From the NCBI GenBank assembly GCA_016295455.1, contig JAEDLE010000032.1, positions 1-23,403 on the forward strand: DNA of 23,403 bases. The letters are read 5' to 3'. Positions 1 through 8,178 of this stretch are shown here, piece after piece (position 1 is the stretch's first letter; each line of letters opens with the position of its first letter). The stretch is from Bacteroidales bacterium (GTDB lineage: Bacteria; Bacteroidota; Bacteroidia; Bacteroidales; UBA932). The notes beneath the pieces are model-generated. The model was given only the letters and a program-made list of their open reading frames with translations. It was not told the DNA's origin and ran no database searches. Position numbers and translations under genes: made by a program.

Positions 1-4
1 TTAC

Positions 5-13
5 TACCTTTGC
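5..13 (+). promoter_or_regulatory. Bacteroidetes -7 promoter box upstream of the ABC/GntR operon
   Basis: TACCTTTGC matches the Bacteroidetes sigma-ABfr -7 consensus TAnnTTTG(C) exactly. It lies about 85 bases before the chosen start of the ABC ATPase gene and predicts transcription start near position 20. The -33 element would lie outside the window, so it cannot be checked. Confidence 0.65.
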
Positions 14-14
14 G

Positions 15-36
15 GTGTATTAATAAACTCATACAC
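15..36. promoter_or_regulatory. candidate operator for the YtrA-type GntR repressor
   Basis: GTGTAT at 15-20 and ATACAC at 31-36 form an inverted repeat with a 10-base spacer. It begins two bases after the -7 box and covers the predicted transcription start. From memory, YtrA-subfamily GntR regulators bind GTGTA/TACAC-type dyads at their own operon promoters, and this operon encodes such a regulator as its third gene. Assignment to that regulator is inference. Confidence 0.45.
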
Positions 37-97
37 TAATATGGCTCTCAGAAGCGGGCCGGACAAGTGGAAACAATGTAAAATAAAGATACAGCTT

Positions 98-925
98 ATG
101 ATCAAGATTGAGAATCTGGCGTTCAGCTACGGATCCGTTCCTGTTCTGAACAACATAACGATGACGCTGGAAGACGGTAAGATTTACGGTCTCCTCGGCG
201 AGAACGGAGTGGGCAAGACCACTTTGCTGTCCCTGCTTTCGGGACTGAAGAAGGTCAATGCGGGCAGCATAGTCACTGACGGCTGCAATCCTTATTCGAG
301 GAGGCCTGACTTCCTTGCGGACCAGTTCTTCCTCGCGGACGAGTTTTCCCCTCAGAATGTGAGCGCGGAAAAATGGGCCCGCCAGACCGGGAACTTCTGG
401 CCGCGCTACAGCCATCCGCAGTTTCTCCAGATAATGGAGGAGTTTGAGAATGACCCTTCGAAGAAGATGAACAAGATGTCCGCCGGCCAACTGAAGAAAA
501 CCTACATTGCTTTCTCTCTCGCCTGCAATGTGAAGTATCTCTTTATGGATGAGCCTACCAATGGTCTCGACATCCCTTCAAAGACGATGTTCCGTTCGGC
601 GGTGATGAAACACACCAGGGAAGATGCGGTCATTGTGATCAGCACCCATCAGGTCAGGGACCTGGAGAACATCATCGACCCGATCATCATACTCGACAGA
701 CAGGACGTGCTCCTGAATGCCAGCATCGAGGAAATCACCTCCAGGCTTTTCTTCGACTATGGCAACCGGCTTAATCCGGACTGCTACTACAGCGAACAGC
801 TCCCCGGCGGCTTCATTCAGGTATGCCCCAATACTGAAGGTCTTGAGAGTAAGGTAAATATCGAGGCTCTCTTCAATGCCGTGCACAAGCACAAAGAGAC
901 AATGAAGGCATTATTCACCAGATAA
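98..925 (+). CDS. ABC transporter ATP-binding protein
   Basis: This is a 275-residue cytoplasmic ABC ATPase. The Walker A motif is GENGVGKTT (34-42), the signature is MSAGQ (127-131, a variant of LSGGQ), Walker B is YLFMDEP (147-153), the D-loop is GLD (156-158) and the switch histidine is H184. The ATG at 98 was chosen because the protein then begins MIKIENLAFSYG, the normal start of the fold; an earlier in-frame ATG at 41 would add 19 unconserved residues. The last 60 residues extend beyond the nucleotide-binding core and are of unknown role. The membrane partner follows after 11 bases and a GntR repressor after that, which is the layout of YtrA-controlled exporters often linked to envelope or antibiotic stress. 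The substrate cannot be told. Confidence 0.93.
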   Translation: MIKIENLAFSYGSVPVLNNITMTLEDGKIYGLLGENGVGKTTLLSLLSGLKKVNAGSIVTDGCNPYSRRPDFLADQFFLADEFSPQNVSAEKWARQTGNFWPRYSHPQFLQIMEEFENDPSKKMNKMSAGQLKKTYIAFSLACNVKYLFMDEPTNGLDIPSKTMFRSAVMKHTREDAVIVISTHQVRDLENIIDPIIILDRQDVLLNASIEEITSRLFFDYGNRLNPDCYYSEQLPGGFIQVCPNTEGLESKVNIEALFNAVHKHKETMKALFTR

Positions 926-936
926 GATAAAGAACA

Positions 937-1749
937 ATGAACAATACATTCGATTTCGGAAGATTTTCAAAAGTCTTCGCATATGACATCCATAAGTCAG
1001 TACAGAATTATGGCATTTCCTTCATAGTGCTCGCAATCCTGCCCCTGCTTACTCCGGTTCTCTACGGAATGCTGTCGTTATTCTTCAACTTCGACTGGCA
1101 GGTTCCCGGCCTGATTGCCCGCTGCGTCATATTCATCCTTGCCGTAGCCTGCGTGAGCCTCACCTTCGCTCCGGGCGTATACGGCAAAATCACCGACAAA
1201 CGATACGGCTCCGAGTACCTGATGATCCCGGCTTCATCATTCGAGAAATTCCTCTCGATGACACTCATCACCGCCGTCATCGTGCCGCTCGTCTTCACTA
1301 TTGCATATGGTCTCGTGGACCTGCTGGCGATAGGCGTTTCCCTGGCCGAGGGCACCCCTCTGCTCAAGTTCTTCGTCCAGAACTGGGTGATTGCCGAAGA
1401 CGGCGCAGCCGTACAGATGGGCTGGATTATCACCCTTGGCCTGATGCTCAACACCCTCGTTATCCTTCTCGGCTCCATTTACTTCAAGAAGTTCAAGATC
1501 GGCAAGACCATACTGGCAAGCTTCGCCGTATCCACCGTCCTGTCTTTCATCATGGTGCCCCTGTTCAATATGATAATCGGCAATCCGGATATGCTGACCA
1601 TAGTTGCGGAGGATGTCGAAGAGTGGATATTCAGCCACGCCGACAAGATCGAGCTCTATCTCAACGCATTCATCGATGTGACATACCTCGTCCAGTACAG
1701 CGTGATCCTTGTACTCACTTACATCAGAGTCAGAACATTAAAGCACTAG
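937..1749 (+). CDS. ABC transporter permease-like membrane protein
   Basis: This 270-residue protein has about six hydrophobic segments, at roughly residues 22-48, 56-75, 104-130, 150-175, 190-212 and 245-262. The layout suits an ABC-2-type permease, and the gene lies 11 bases after the ATPase gene and 4 before the GntR gene. I see no catalytic motif, so the role rests on topology and position: it probably forms the membrane channel or sensor subunit for the ATPase at 98-925. I do not recognise a named family. Identification as the transporter partner is confident; the substrate is unknown. Confidence 0.8.
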   Translation: MNNTFDFGRFSKVFAYDIHKSVQNYGISFIVLAILPLLTPVLYGMLSLFFNFDWQVPGLIARCVIFILAVACVSLTFAPGVYGKITDKRYGSEYLMIPASSFEKFLSMTLITAVIVPLVFTIAYGLVDLLAIGVSLAEGTPLLKFFVQNWVIAEDGAAVQMGWIITLGLMLNTLVILLGSIYFKKFKIGKTILASFAVSTVLSFIMVPLFNMIIGNPDMLTIVAEDVEEWIFSHADKIELYLNAFIDVTYLVQYSVILVLTYIRVRTLKH

Positions 1750-1753
1750 AAAT

Positions 1754-2098
1754 ATGGAATTCCGCGACAACAAACCTATATATCTCCAGATCAGCGACGT
1801 GATCTGCGAGAAGATTCTCTCCGGTGAACTCAAAGCCGAGGACAGACTGATGTCGGTCCGAGAATATGGTGCCCTGATAGGCGTGAATCCGAACACCATG
1901 ATGAGAACCTATGAAAAACTCACCGACGACGGAGTTATATACAACAAGCGCGGTATAGGCTACTTCGTGTGCCCTGATGCCAGGAAGACTGTTCTCGCGA
2001 ACGAGAGGAAGTCGTTTATGGAGAACGAACTGCCTGCGATACTCAAACGTATCCAGCTGCTTGAGATAGACCCGGAAATATTTGTATCACAGAAATAA
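1754..2098 (+). CDS. GntR-family transcriptional regulator, YtrA type
   Basis: At 114 residues this is the short YtrA form of GntR, with an N-terminal winged helix-turn-helix and only a small helical tail for dimerisation. The opening FRDNKPIYLQISD, the recognition region SVREYGALIGVNPNTMMRTYEKL (about 39-61) and the wing GVIYNKRGIGYFV (about 65-77) are typical. There is no ligand-binding UTRA or FCD domain. The gene starts 4 bases after the permease stop and is surely cotranscribed with it. Members of this group usually repress their own transporter operon, and the GTGTAT/ATACAC dyad at 15-36 is the likely target. The inducing signal is not visible. Confidence 0.93.
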   Translation: MEFRDNKPIYLQISDVICEKILSGELKAEDRLMSVREYGALIGVNPNTMMRTYEKLTDDGVIYNKRGIGYFVCPDARKTVLANERKSFMENELPAILKRIQLLEIDPEIFVSQK

Positions 2099-2109
2099 AT
2101 TTTTGACAG

Positions 2110-2838
2110 ATGAAAAATAAAGTGTTATTTTGCGCCTTGACGGCGATGGCTGCCCTGACCATGCAGTCCTGTATGATAAGGATAGGCAATTTCGGTGCAC
2201 ACGAAGGTGTCCTGGTCGGAAGCGGCAACATTACCGAAATAAACGTGGACGGACTCACGGATTTCGACGAAATCAGCGTCAGTCTCCCTATGGATGTTGA
2301 ATATGCCTACGGAGAACCTTCAGTGGTAATCCGCTGTGATGACAACGCTGCCAAGTACATCAGCGCCAAGTGTGAAGGCAAGGAGCTGAAGCTTGAGATG
2401 GCCCCGGAGAAAGCGACCCTCACGAGATGCCATTTCACGGCGCGTGTAAGCTCGACCTCCCTCAAGAGCGTCAGCCTTGCAGGTTCGGGAGAATTCTCTG
2501 CTGCGGGACTGGATGAGAAGACTTTCTTCGCATCAGTGGCAGGTTCGGGAGACATTGAACTGGACGGCATCAATGCGGAGAGCGTGAAACTCAGTATAGC
2601 CGGCTCGGGAGAGATGGATGCGAAGGCCATCAGGGCTGATTCCGTCAAAATGAGCATAGCGGGTTCGGGAGACGTTAGGCTTGACCGCATAGATGCCCGC
2701 AGCCTCTCAGGCAGTATAGCCGGATCGGGAGACATCACCGTGAGCGGCCATGCGGACAAGGCGAGCTTCGACATCGCGGGAAGCGGAGAAGTACACTGCG
2801 ACGGCCTGGACTGCCCGAAGCTGGAAGTCCGCAAGTGA
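2110..2838 (+). CDS. DUF2807 (GIN-domain) lipoprotein with AGSG repeats
   Basis: This 242-residue exported protein starts with a short signal peptide ending MQSC, so C21 is a plausible though weak lipidation site. Residues 34-120 hold the conserved start of the domain (GSGNITEINVDGLTDFDEISV). Residues 122-228 hold six copies of a roughly 20-residue unit centred on AGSG(E/D), with AGSG at 124, 144, 164, 184, 204 and 223; such repeats form a right-handed beta-helix in this family. Its function is unknown. It lies 11 bases after the GntR gene, which puts a surface or periplasmic protein under the same control as the ABC pair. The DNA repeat is an in-frame coding repeat with a 60-base period. Confidence 0.9.
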   Translation: MKNKVLFCALTAMAALTMQSCMIRIGNFGAHEGVLVGSGNITEINVDGLTDFDEISVSLPMDVEYAYGEPSVVIRCDDNAAKYISAKCEGKELKLEMAPEKATLTRCHFTARVSSTSLKSVSLAGSGEFSAAGLDEKTFFASVAGSGDIELDGINAESVKLSIAGSGEMDAKAIRADSVKMSIAGSGDVRLDRIDARSLSGSIAGSGDITVSGHADKASFDIAGSGEVHCDGLDCPKLEVRK

Positions 2839-2866
2839 CACAGCCAAGCAAAACAAACTGTAATAT

Positions 2867-5089
2867 ATGGAGAAGAAAAACACTTATGACTGGAGATTCA
2901 AGGCTATAGGCGGCACGAGCCGCGTGGACATCTCCTGCGGAGAGGACATCAGACATCTGGGCCAGCTAGACCGTAAACTCTGGACCGTACTCAGCTGCCC
3001 TGCCTCAGGCCTGGAATTCGATCACAAGACGCTGGAGATAATTGACAGCGACAAGGACGGAAAAATCAGGGTAGGAGAGATCGTGTCGGCGGCCGACTAT
3101 CTCACCTCAGCCATAAAGAATGCGGATCTTCTCCTCGAAGGAAAAGACACGATTGCCCTGTCGGACTTCAATCTTGAAGATCCGGCGGGCAAACGCCTTT
3201 ATGATTCCGCTAAGCGGGTCCTGTCCAATCTCGGTCTTGAAAAGGACAGCATATCACTCTCGGATACAGCCGATTCCGTTGCCATATTCAAGGGAACCAA
3301 GTTCAACGGCGACGGAGTCATCACGGCAGCCAGCACTGACGATGAGGCGCTGGCAAAGGTCATCGGGGACATGGTTTCAACTGTGGGCGGTGTTGCTGAC
3401 AGGAGCGGCGCAGAGGGTGTGGACGAGCCTCATATCGAGGCGTTCTATGCCGCCTGTGCCGATTACAGCGCATGGATTGCGGCAGGAGAGGCCGAAGGCG
3501 TACATCCTTTCGGCGCTGACACCGATGCTGCCTGCGGCGCCCTCGAAGCCATGGCCGCAAAGGTGGACGACTACTTCATCAGGTGTAACCTTGCGGCCTT
3601 CGATGCGGATTCCGCTCCTGCCCTGGATGTCCAGGTTTCCAGTATCAGCGAAATCAGCTCCAGAAACCTAACCGACTGCACCGATGCCATATCGTCATAT
3701 CCCCTTGCGAGGATAAGCGGACGTTCGACCCTGCCATATGACGGTATCAATCCTGCCTGGAAGGACGCTTTCGGAAAGCTCAGGGCTCTGGTACTGGACA
3801 AGCTTTTCCCTGAGGCGGAGTCGCTCGACGAGGCAAGCTGGAATCAGGCCAAGGCAAGTTTCAGCGCATATGTCGCATGGCGTTCGTCGAAGAAGGGCGC
3901 GGAGGTGGAACCGCTCGGTGCCGCAAGGGTGGAGGAGATACTCGCAGCCGACGGCAAGGCCGCGCTTCTGGCACTCGTGGAGCAGGACAGGGCAGTCAAG
4001 CCTGAAGCCGACAATATTGACGAGGTGGACAGTTTCCTCAGGCTCTTCAAGAATTTCTACAGGCTGCTCAGGAACTATGTGACTATGGACGACTTCTACG
4101 ACAGGGAGGCCAAGGCCATTTTCCAGGCAGGACGTCTTTTCGTAGACCAGCGCAGCCTCGATCTCTGCATCAGGGTTGACGATATGGGCAAGCACGGGGA
4201 TATGTCCAAGCTCAGCGGGATGTACATCATTTACTGCAGCTGCGTGTCGAAGTCCGGCGGCAAGAGCATGAACATAGCCGCCGTACTGACTTCCGGTGAC
4301 GTGGATAGCCTCAGGGTCGGAATGAATGCCGTATTCTATGACAGGGACGGTCTGGATTATGATGCTACCATAACCAAGATAGTGGACAATCCGGTCAGCA
4401 TCCGCCAGGCTTTCATGGCTCCGTACAAGAAGCTTGGCCGGACTATCACAGAGAAGATCAACAAAAGTGCCGCCGACAAGAGCGCGAAGGTGGATGCAGC
4501 CCTGAACGAGAAGGCCAACACCGCCTCATTGCCTAAGACGCAGGAGGAACTTCAGGCGGCCAAGGCGGCGGCTCCGGCCCCTCAGCCTTTCGACATAGCC
4601 AAGATTTCCGGAATATTCGCAGCAATCGGTCTGGGCGTCGGAATGATAGGCTCGGCTTTGATGAAAATCATCGATCCCTGGTACAACGCGGTGACTCTCA
4701 TAGTTATACTTGTCGTGTTCATATCAGGACCATCAATGTTCATTGCCTGGCAGAAACTGCGCAAGCGCAATCTCGCTCCTCTTCTCAACGCCAACGGATG
4801 GGCAATCAATGCCAGAGTTCTGGTCGATACCACCTTCGGATCGACCCTCACCGACCTCGCCAAGTTCCCCATGCTCGAGAGCATAGACCCTAAGGCGGCA
4901 AGGAAGAGAAGATGCCGCAGATTCAGGAACACGCTGATAATCATTATCCTTCTCGCCGCCGGAGCCTTCGCCGTATGCCGTCTTACCGGTATATGCGGAC
5001 ATAAGGACGCTCAGGAGCCTGCCGTTGAGCAGGAATGCCCGGCAGAGGATACTGCCGCTGACGCCGTTCCTGAAAGCGTCTCAGAGTAG
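2867..5089 (+). CDS. EF-hand-containing membrane protein of unknown function
   Basis: This 740-residue protein has no signal peptide. Residues 60-71 (DSDKDGKIRVGE) are a canonical EF-hand calcium loop with acidic residues at positions 1, 3, 5 and 12. A degenerate second loop lies at 145-156 (KFNGDGVITAAS). The middle (about 160-550) is largely helical and charged with no motif I recognise. An Ala/Pro/Lys-rich linker (about 555-585) leads to two adjacent hydrophobic helices (about 590-640), then a third TM segment (about 696-715), then an acidic tail. The bulk is probably cytoplasmic, but this is inference. It starts 28 bases after the DUF2807 gene, so it may be the last member of the operon. 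Its 3' end overlaps the convergent AraC gene by 9 bases. The gene call is firm; function is not assigned. Confidence 0.85.
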   Translation: MEKKNTYDWRFKAIGGTSRVDISCGEDIRHLGQLDRKLWTVLSCPASGLEFDHKTLEIIDSDKDGKIRVGEIVSAADYLTSAIKNADLLLEGKDTIALSDFNLEDPAGKRLYDSAKRVLSNLGLEKDSISLSDTADSVAIFKGTKFNGDGVITAASTDDEALAKVIGDMVSTVGGVADRSGAEGVDEPHIEAFYAACADYSAWIAAGEAEGVHPFGADTDAACGALEAMAAKVDDYFIRCNLAAFDADSAPALDVQVSSISEISSRNLTDCTDAISSYPLARISGRSTLPYDGINPAWKDAFGKLRALVLDKLFPEAESLDEASWNQAKASFSAYVAWRSSKKGAEVEPLGAARVEEILAADGKAALLALVEQDRAVKPEADNIDEVDSFLRLFKNFYRLLRNYVTMDDFYDREAKAIFQAGRLFVDQRSLDLCIRVDDMGKHGDMSKLSGMYIIYCSCVSKSGGKSMNIAAVLTSGDVDSLRVGMNAVFYDRDGLDYDATITKIVDNPVSIRQAFMAPYKKLGRTITEKINKSAADKSAKVDAALNEKANTASLPKTQEELQAAKAAAPAPQPFDIAKISGIFAAIGLGVGMIGSALMKIIDPWYNAVTLIVILVVFISGPSMFIAWQKLRKRNLAPLLNANGWAINARVLVDTTFGSTLTDLAKFPMLESIDPKAARKRRCRRFRNTLIIIILLAAGAFAVCRLTGICGHKDAQEPAVEQECPAEDTAADAVPESVSE

Positions 5090-5590
5090 TTCCGGCGGGC
5101 TTTCCAGCGGGCCTCTGAATACATCGCATTCACTGTCGGGACACTTTCCCTCCCTGAATGCTTCAAGCCATACTTCCGGACTTCTGCCCACGGCTCTTTC
5201 GAACTGGCGGACGAAGTTCGGAAGACTTGTATATGCGCACCTGTCCGCAGTTTCCTGAGCAGTCATCCCCGAGGCGAGCAGGTTCTTCGCCAGGGCCATC
5301 CTCCTGGAGGTCTTCCACAGCCTGAAATCGCTGCATATGCAGAGCTGGAAGAGTTTGCGCAATTCTCCCTGGGATATGCCGGTGTGCCCCGACAGCTGCT
5401 CCAGGCTGAAGTCACGCCATCGGAGGCTGCCGTCGGGGCCGCCCAGCCATAAGCCCAGCCATATGCCGATTTTCCGGGAGAGGGAAGAGAAGTCCGTCCT
5501 GCCCTGGCTCCGCCGGGAGGAAGGTCGCCATATTCCGAGGAATATGAATCTGAGGAACTGAAGTTTTGTGTTTAAGCCGGTCGTGGTCAT
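5081..5590 (-). CDS. AraC-family transcriptional regulator (short)
   Basis: This 169-residue protein is essentially a DNA-binding domain. Residues about 65-155 carry the two helix-turn-helix units of AraC proteins: FSLEQLSGHTGISQGELRKLFQ and then TAQETADRCAYTSLPNFVRQFERAVGRSPEVW, the second being the strongly conserved part. There is no room for a sugar-type sensor domain; the first 60 residues are Arg- and Trp-rich and unrecognised. It is transcribed divergently from ffh and ends inside the last codons of the EF-hand gene. Its targets are unknown; nothing shows that it regulates ffh. Confidence 0.85.
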   Translation of the reverse strand: MTTTGLNTKLQFLRFIFLGIWRPSSRRSQGRTDFSSLSRKIGIWLGLWLGGPDGSLRWRDFSLEQLSGHTGISQGELRKLFQLCICSDFRLWKTSRRMALAKNLLASGMTAQETADRCAYTSLPNFVRQFERAVGRSPEVWLEAFREGKCPDSECDVFRGPLESPPELL

Positions 5591-5630
5591 AACGTGGTCT
5601 TTTATTGCGTGAAATTAGAAAGGAATTTGC

Positions 5631-5639
5631 TAATTTTGC
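5631..5639 (+). promoter_or_regulatory. -7 promoter box of ffh
   Basis: TAATTTTGC matches TAnnTTTG(C) and sits 21 bases before the ffh ATG at 5661, predicting a leader of about 15 nt. I do not find a well-spaced -33 TTTG. Confidence 0.6.
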
Positions 5640-5660
5640 AATTCTAATCGTTTATTGTGT

Positions 5661-6983
5661 ATGTTTGAGAACCTGCAGGAAAGGCTTGAGAGGTCGTTCA
5701 AGATCCTCAAGGGAGAAGGAAAGATAACTGAAATCAACGTGGCGGAGACCGTCAAGGACATCCGCAAGGCTCTGCTTGACGCGGACGTCAGCTACAAGGT
5801 GGCGAAGGATTTCTGCGACAGGGTGAAGACCAAGGCATTGGGACAGAACGTCCTGACTGCGGTCAAGCCTCAGCAGATGATGGTCAAGATAGTCCACGAT
5901 GAGCTTGCAGCATTTATGGGTGGCTCGTCCTGCGAGGTCAACGTCAAGGGCAATCCGGGAGTGGTCCTGGTGGCAGGTCTGAACGGTTCGGGTAAGACCA
6001 CTTTCTCCGGCAAGCTCGCGCTCAACCTCAAGAGCAAGAAAGGCATGAAGGTTCTCCTCGCAGCCTGCGACACCTTCAGGCCTGCGGCGATTGACCAGCT
6101 CAAGGTGCTGGGCGAGCAGATAGGCGTGCCTGTATATTCCGAAGAGGGGGAGAAGGATCCCATACGCATAGCGAACGCTGCCGTTGCGAAGGCAAAGGCC
6201 GAGGGGTATTCGGTGGTCATAGTCGATACTGCCGGACGTCTTGCTGTGGATCAGGAACTTATGGATGAAATTTCCGCCCTGCACAAGTCCATTCAGCCTA
6301 CCGAGACCCTGTTCGTGGTCGATGCGATGACCGGTCAGGATGCTGTGGAGACGGCCAAGGTTTTCAACGACAGGCTGGATTTCGACGGCGTCGTGCTGAC
6401 CAAGATGGACGGTGACACCAGAGGCGGTGCGGCCCTTTCCATCAAGGCCGTCGTGGGCAAGCCTATCAAGTTCGTGTCCACCGGAGAGAAGATGGAGGCG
6501 CTGGATGTCTTCCATCCTGCACGTATCGCCGACCGTATACTCGGTATGGGAGACGTGGTCAGCCTCGTCGAGAAAGCCCAGGAGCAGTTTGACGAGACTC
6601 AGGCCAGGGAACTCAAGAAGAAACTTGCCAAGGACAATTTCACCCTGATGGATTTCTACAATCAGATCCAGCAGATCAAGAAGATGGGCAACATCAAGGA
6701 TCTGGCTTCGATGATACCTGGCGTGGGCAAGGCCATCAAGGACGTGGATATTGATAACGACGCTTTCAAGAGCGTGGAGGCCATGATACTTTCGATGACC
6801 CCATACGAGAGGGAACATCCGGATGTGATCAACGGAAGCCGCAAGAAAAGGATAGCCGACGGCTCAGGCACCACCGTTCCTGAAGTGAACAGGCTGCTCA
6901 AGCAGTTTGAGGGCACCAGGAAGGTGATGAAGGCGGCCATGACCGGAGGACTCCAGCAGCGCATGAGAGGCTTCAGGAAATAG
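5661..6983 (+). CDS. ffh: signal recognition particle protein Ffh (SRP54 GTPase)
   Basis: This 440-residue protein is the SRP GTPase that binds signal sequences of nascent membrane proteins together with 4.5S RNA and delivers ribosomes to FtsY. The N domain is residues 1-95. The G domain (about 96-296) carries the P-loop GLNGSGKTT (106-114), CDTFRPAAIDQL (136-147), DTAGR (189-193) and TKMDG (247-251). The methionine-rich M domain follows to the end, with the SRP RNA-binding region near KKMGNIKDLASMIPG and SRKKRIADGSG. The ATG at 5661 gives the standard start MFENLQERLE; a TTG two codons upstream is not needed. Length is normal. It is monocistronic with its own promoter and terminator. Confidence 0.98.
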   Translation: MFENLQERLERSFKILKGEGKITEINVAETVKDIRKALLDADVSYKVAKDFCDRVKTKALGQNVLTAVKPQQMMVKIVHDELAAFMGGSSCEVNVKGNPGVVLVAGLNGSGKTTFSGKLALNLKSKKGMKVLLAACDTFRPAAIDQLKVLGEQIGVPVYSEEGEKDPIRIANAAVAKAKAEGYSVVIVDTAGRLAVDQELMDEISALHKSIQPTETLFVVDAMTGQDAVETAKVFNDRLDFDGVVLTKMDGDTRGGAALSIKAVVGKPIKFVSTGEKMEALDVFHPARIADRILGMGDVVSLVEKAQEQFDETQARELKKKLAKDNFTLMDFYNQIQQIKKMGNIKDLASMIPGVGKAIKDVDIDNDAFKSVEAMILSMTPYEREHPDVINGSRKKRIADGSGTTVPEVNRLLKQFEGTRKVMKAAMTGGLQQRMRGFRK

Positions 6984-7001
6984 CCTGGCACTGAATGACA
7001 G

Positions 7002-7037
7002 AAACCGGCTGATCTCTTCATAATCAGCCGGTTTTTT
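7002..7037 (+). terminator. rho-independent terminator of ffh
   Basis: The arms at 7002-7013 and 7023-7034 (core ACCGGCTGAT / ATCAGCCGGT) form a 12-bp perfect stem with a 9-base loop, overlapping a run of six T at 7032-7037. It lies 19 bases after the ffh stop. Pta on the other strand ends at 7084, so the hairpin may also serve that strand weakly, but the T run favours the + strand. Confidence 0.92.
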
Positions 7038-7083
7038 ATTGGTTCCGCCGTTTACGGTTCAGTCGAAAATTACCTGCATCAGA

Positions 7084-8091
7084 TTATTTTGCGTCCATAG
7101 CCTGGCAGGCGGTGATTGCAACCATCTTGTAGATGTCGTCAACCGAGCAGCCGCGGCTCAGGTCATTGACAGGACGGGCGATACCCTGGAGGATAGGTCC
7201 GATGGCGTCGGCGTTGCCGAGCCTCTGTACAAGCTTGTAGCCTATGTTTCCGACCTCGAGGCAAGGAGCCACGAGTACATTTGCGTGACCTGCGATTTCT
7301 GAACCCGGAGCCTTCTTCTGGCCTACTGAAGGAACGAGGGCAGCATCAGCCTGGAGTTCGCCGTCAATCTTGAGGTCAGGGGCAAGTTCCTTTGCAAGAC
7401 GTGTGGCCTCAACCACCTTGTCCACAACTTCGTGCTTGGCTGAGCCCTTGGTGGAGAAAGAAAGCATGGCCACCTTCGGTTCTGCTATTCCCGCCACGCT
7501 CTTTGCGGTCTGAGCTGTGCAGACTGCAATCTGTGCGAGCTGTGAAGCGTCAGGCATAGGAGTCACGGCAACATCGCCCATCACGAGCACACCGTTCTCT
7601 CCATACTGAGGAGTCCGGGTGATCATGAGCATCGCACCGCTGACACAGCTGATGCCCGGGGCGCACTTGATGATCTGGAGCGCAGGCCTGAGGGTCTCGC
7701 CGGTAGTGGAGAGAGCACCGCTGATCTGTCCGTCGGCATCTCCGCTCTTGATGATGAGGCAACCGAAATAGAGAGGGTCAAGTACCTGCTGGGCAGCCTT
7801 TTCCTCGGTCATGCCCTTGTTCTTGCGGAGCTCATAGAGCAGTTTGGCATATTCAGCGGTCTTCTCGCTGGTAGCCGGGTCTATGATGGTGGCCTTGGAG
7901 ATGTGCTTGAGTCCGAGTTTGTCGGCAAGCGCGTGGATTTCGTCAGAGTTGCCGATGAGGATGATGTCCGCGATCTCGTCGGCAAGAGCCATGTCCGCCG
8001 CGGTCAGAGTGCGCTCTTCAAGTGACTCCGGAAGCACGATACGCTGCCTGTTCGACTTCGCACGTGCGATGATGCTTTCAATGAGTGTCAT
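7084..8091 (-). CDS. pta: phosphate acetyltransferase (phosphotransacetylase)
   Basis: This 335-residue cytoplasmic enzyme interconverts acetyl-CoA and acetyl phosphate. It is the short form with only the PTA/PTB catalytic domain and lacks the N-terminal DRTGG/P-loop extension of enterobacterial Pta. Family-typical stretches are QRIVLPESLEERTL near the start, DGQISGALSTTGETLRPALQI in the middle, and PGSEIAGHANVLVAPCLEVGNIGYKL and PVNDLSRGC near the end. The ATG at 8091 begins MTLIESIIARA, as usual; an upstream in-frame start would add 20 unconserved residues. Acetate kinase, often the neighbour, is not in this window. A -7 box lies about 60 bases upstream. Confidence 0.96.
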   Translation of the reverse strand: MTLIESIIARAKSNRQRIVLPESLEERTLTAADMALADEIADIILIGNSDEIHALADKLGLKHISKATIIDPATSEKTAEYAKLLYELRKNKGMTEEKAAQQVLDPLYFGCLIIKSGDADGQISGALSTTGETLRPALQIIKCAPGISCVSGAMLMITRTPQYGENGVLVMGDVAVTPMPDASQLAQIAVCTAQTAKSVAGIAEPKVAMLSFSTKGSAKHEVVDKVVEATRLAKELAPDLKIDGELQADAALVPSVGQKKAPGSEIAGHANVLVAPCLEVGNIGYKLVQRLGNADAIGPILQGIARPVNDLSRGCSVDDIYKMVAITACQAMDAK

Positions 8092-8151
8092 ATTCCTGTA
8101 TATGGTTATTTGAGTTTCAAGCTGCCGCGGCCGCAGTCGCGGAAACATCAC

Positions 8152-8160
8152 GCAAATATA
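8152..8160 (-). promoter_or_regulatory. -7 promoter box of pta
   Basis: On the - strand this reads TATATTTGC, a full match to TAnnTTTG(C). It lies 60 bases upstream of the pta ATG and predicts a leader of about 50 nt, which contains the GC-rich near-palindromic stretch at 8121-8142. Confidence 0.6.
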
Positions 8161-8178
8161 CTCAAAAAATGGAACAAC

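Noticed and set aside
41..97. N-terminal extension of the ABC ATPase from the ATG at 41
   Set aside because: The added 19 residues (ALRSGPDKWK and onward) do not resemble the family N-terminus, which starts cleanly at the ATG at 98.
2478..2800. Regularly spaced GGTTCGGGAGA-like DNA repeats that could suggest a CRISPR or satellite array
   Set aside because: The 60-base period is in frame with the DUF2807 gene and encodes the AGSG beta-helix repeat. The intervening segments are coding and related, not unique spacers.
3120..3671. A 183-codon + strand frame inside the EF-hand gene
   Set aside because: It overlaps the large gene in another frame and is Arg/Pro/Ser-rich with no motif or start signal.
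5652..6818. A 388-codon open frame on the - strand
   Set aside because: It is antisense to ffh, which is unmistakable on the + strand. The translation is rich in His, Leu and Arg without domain features.
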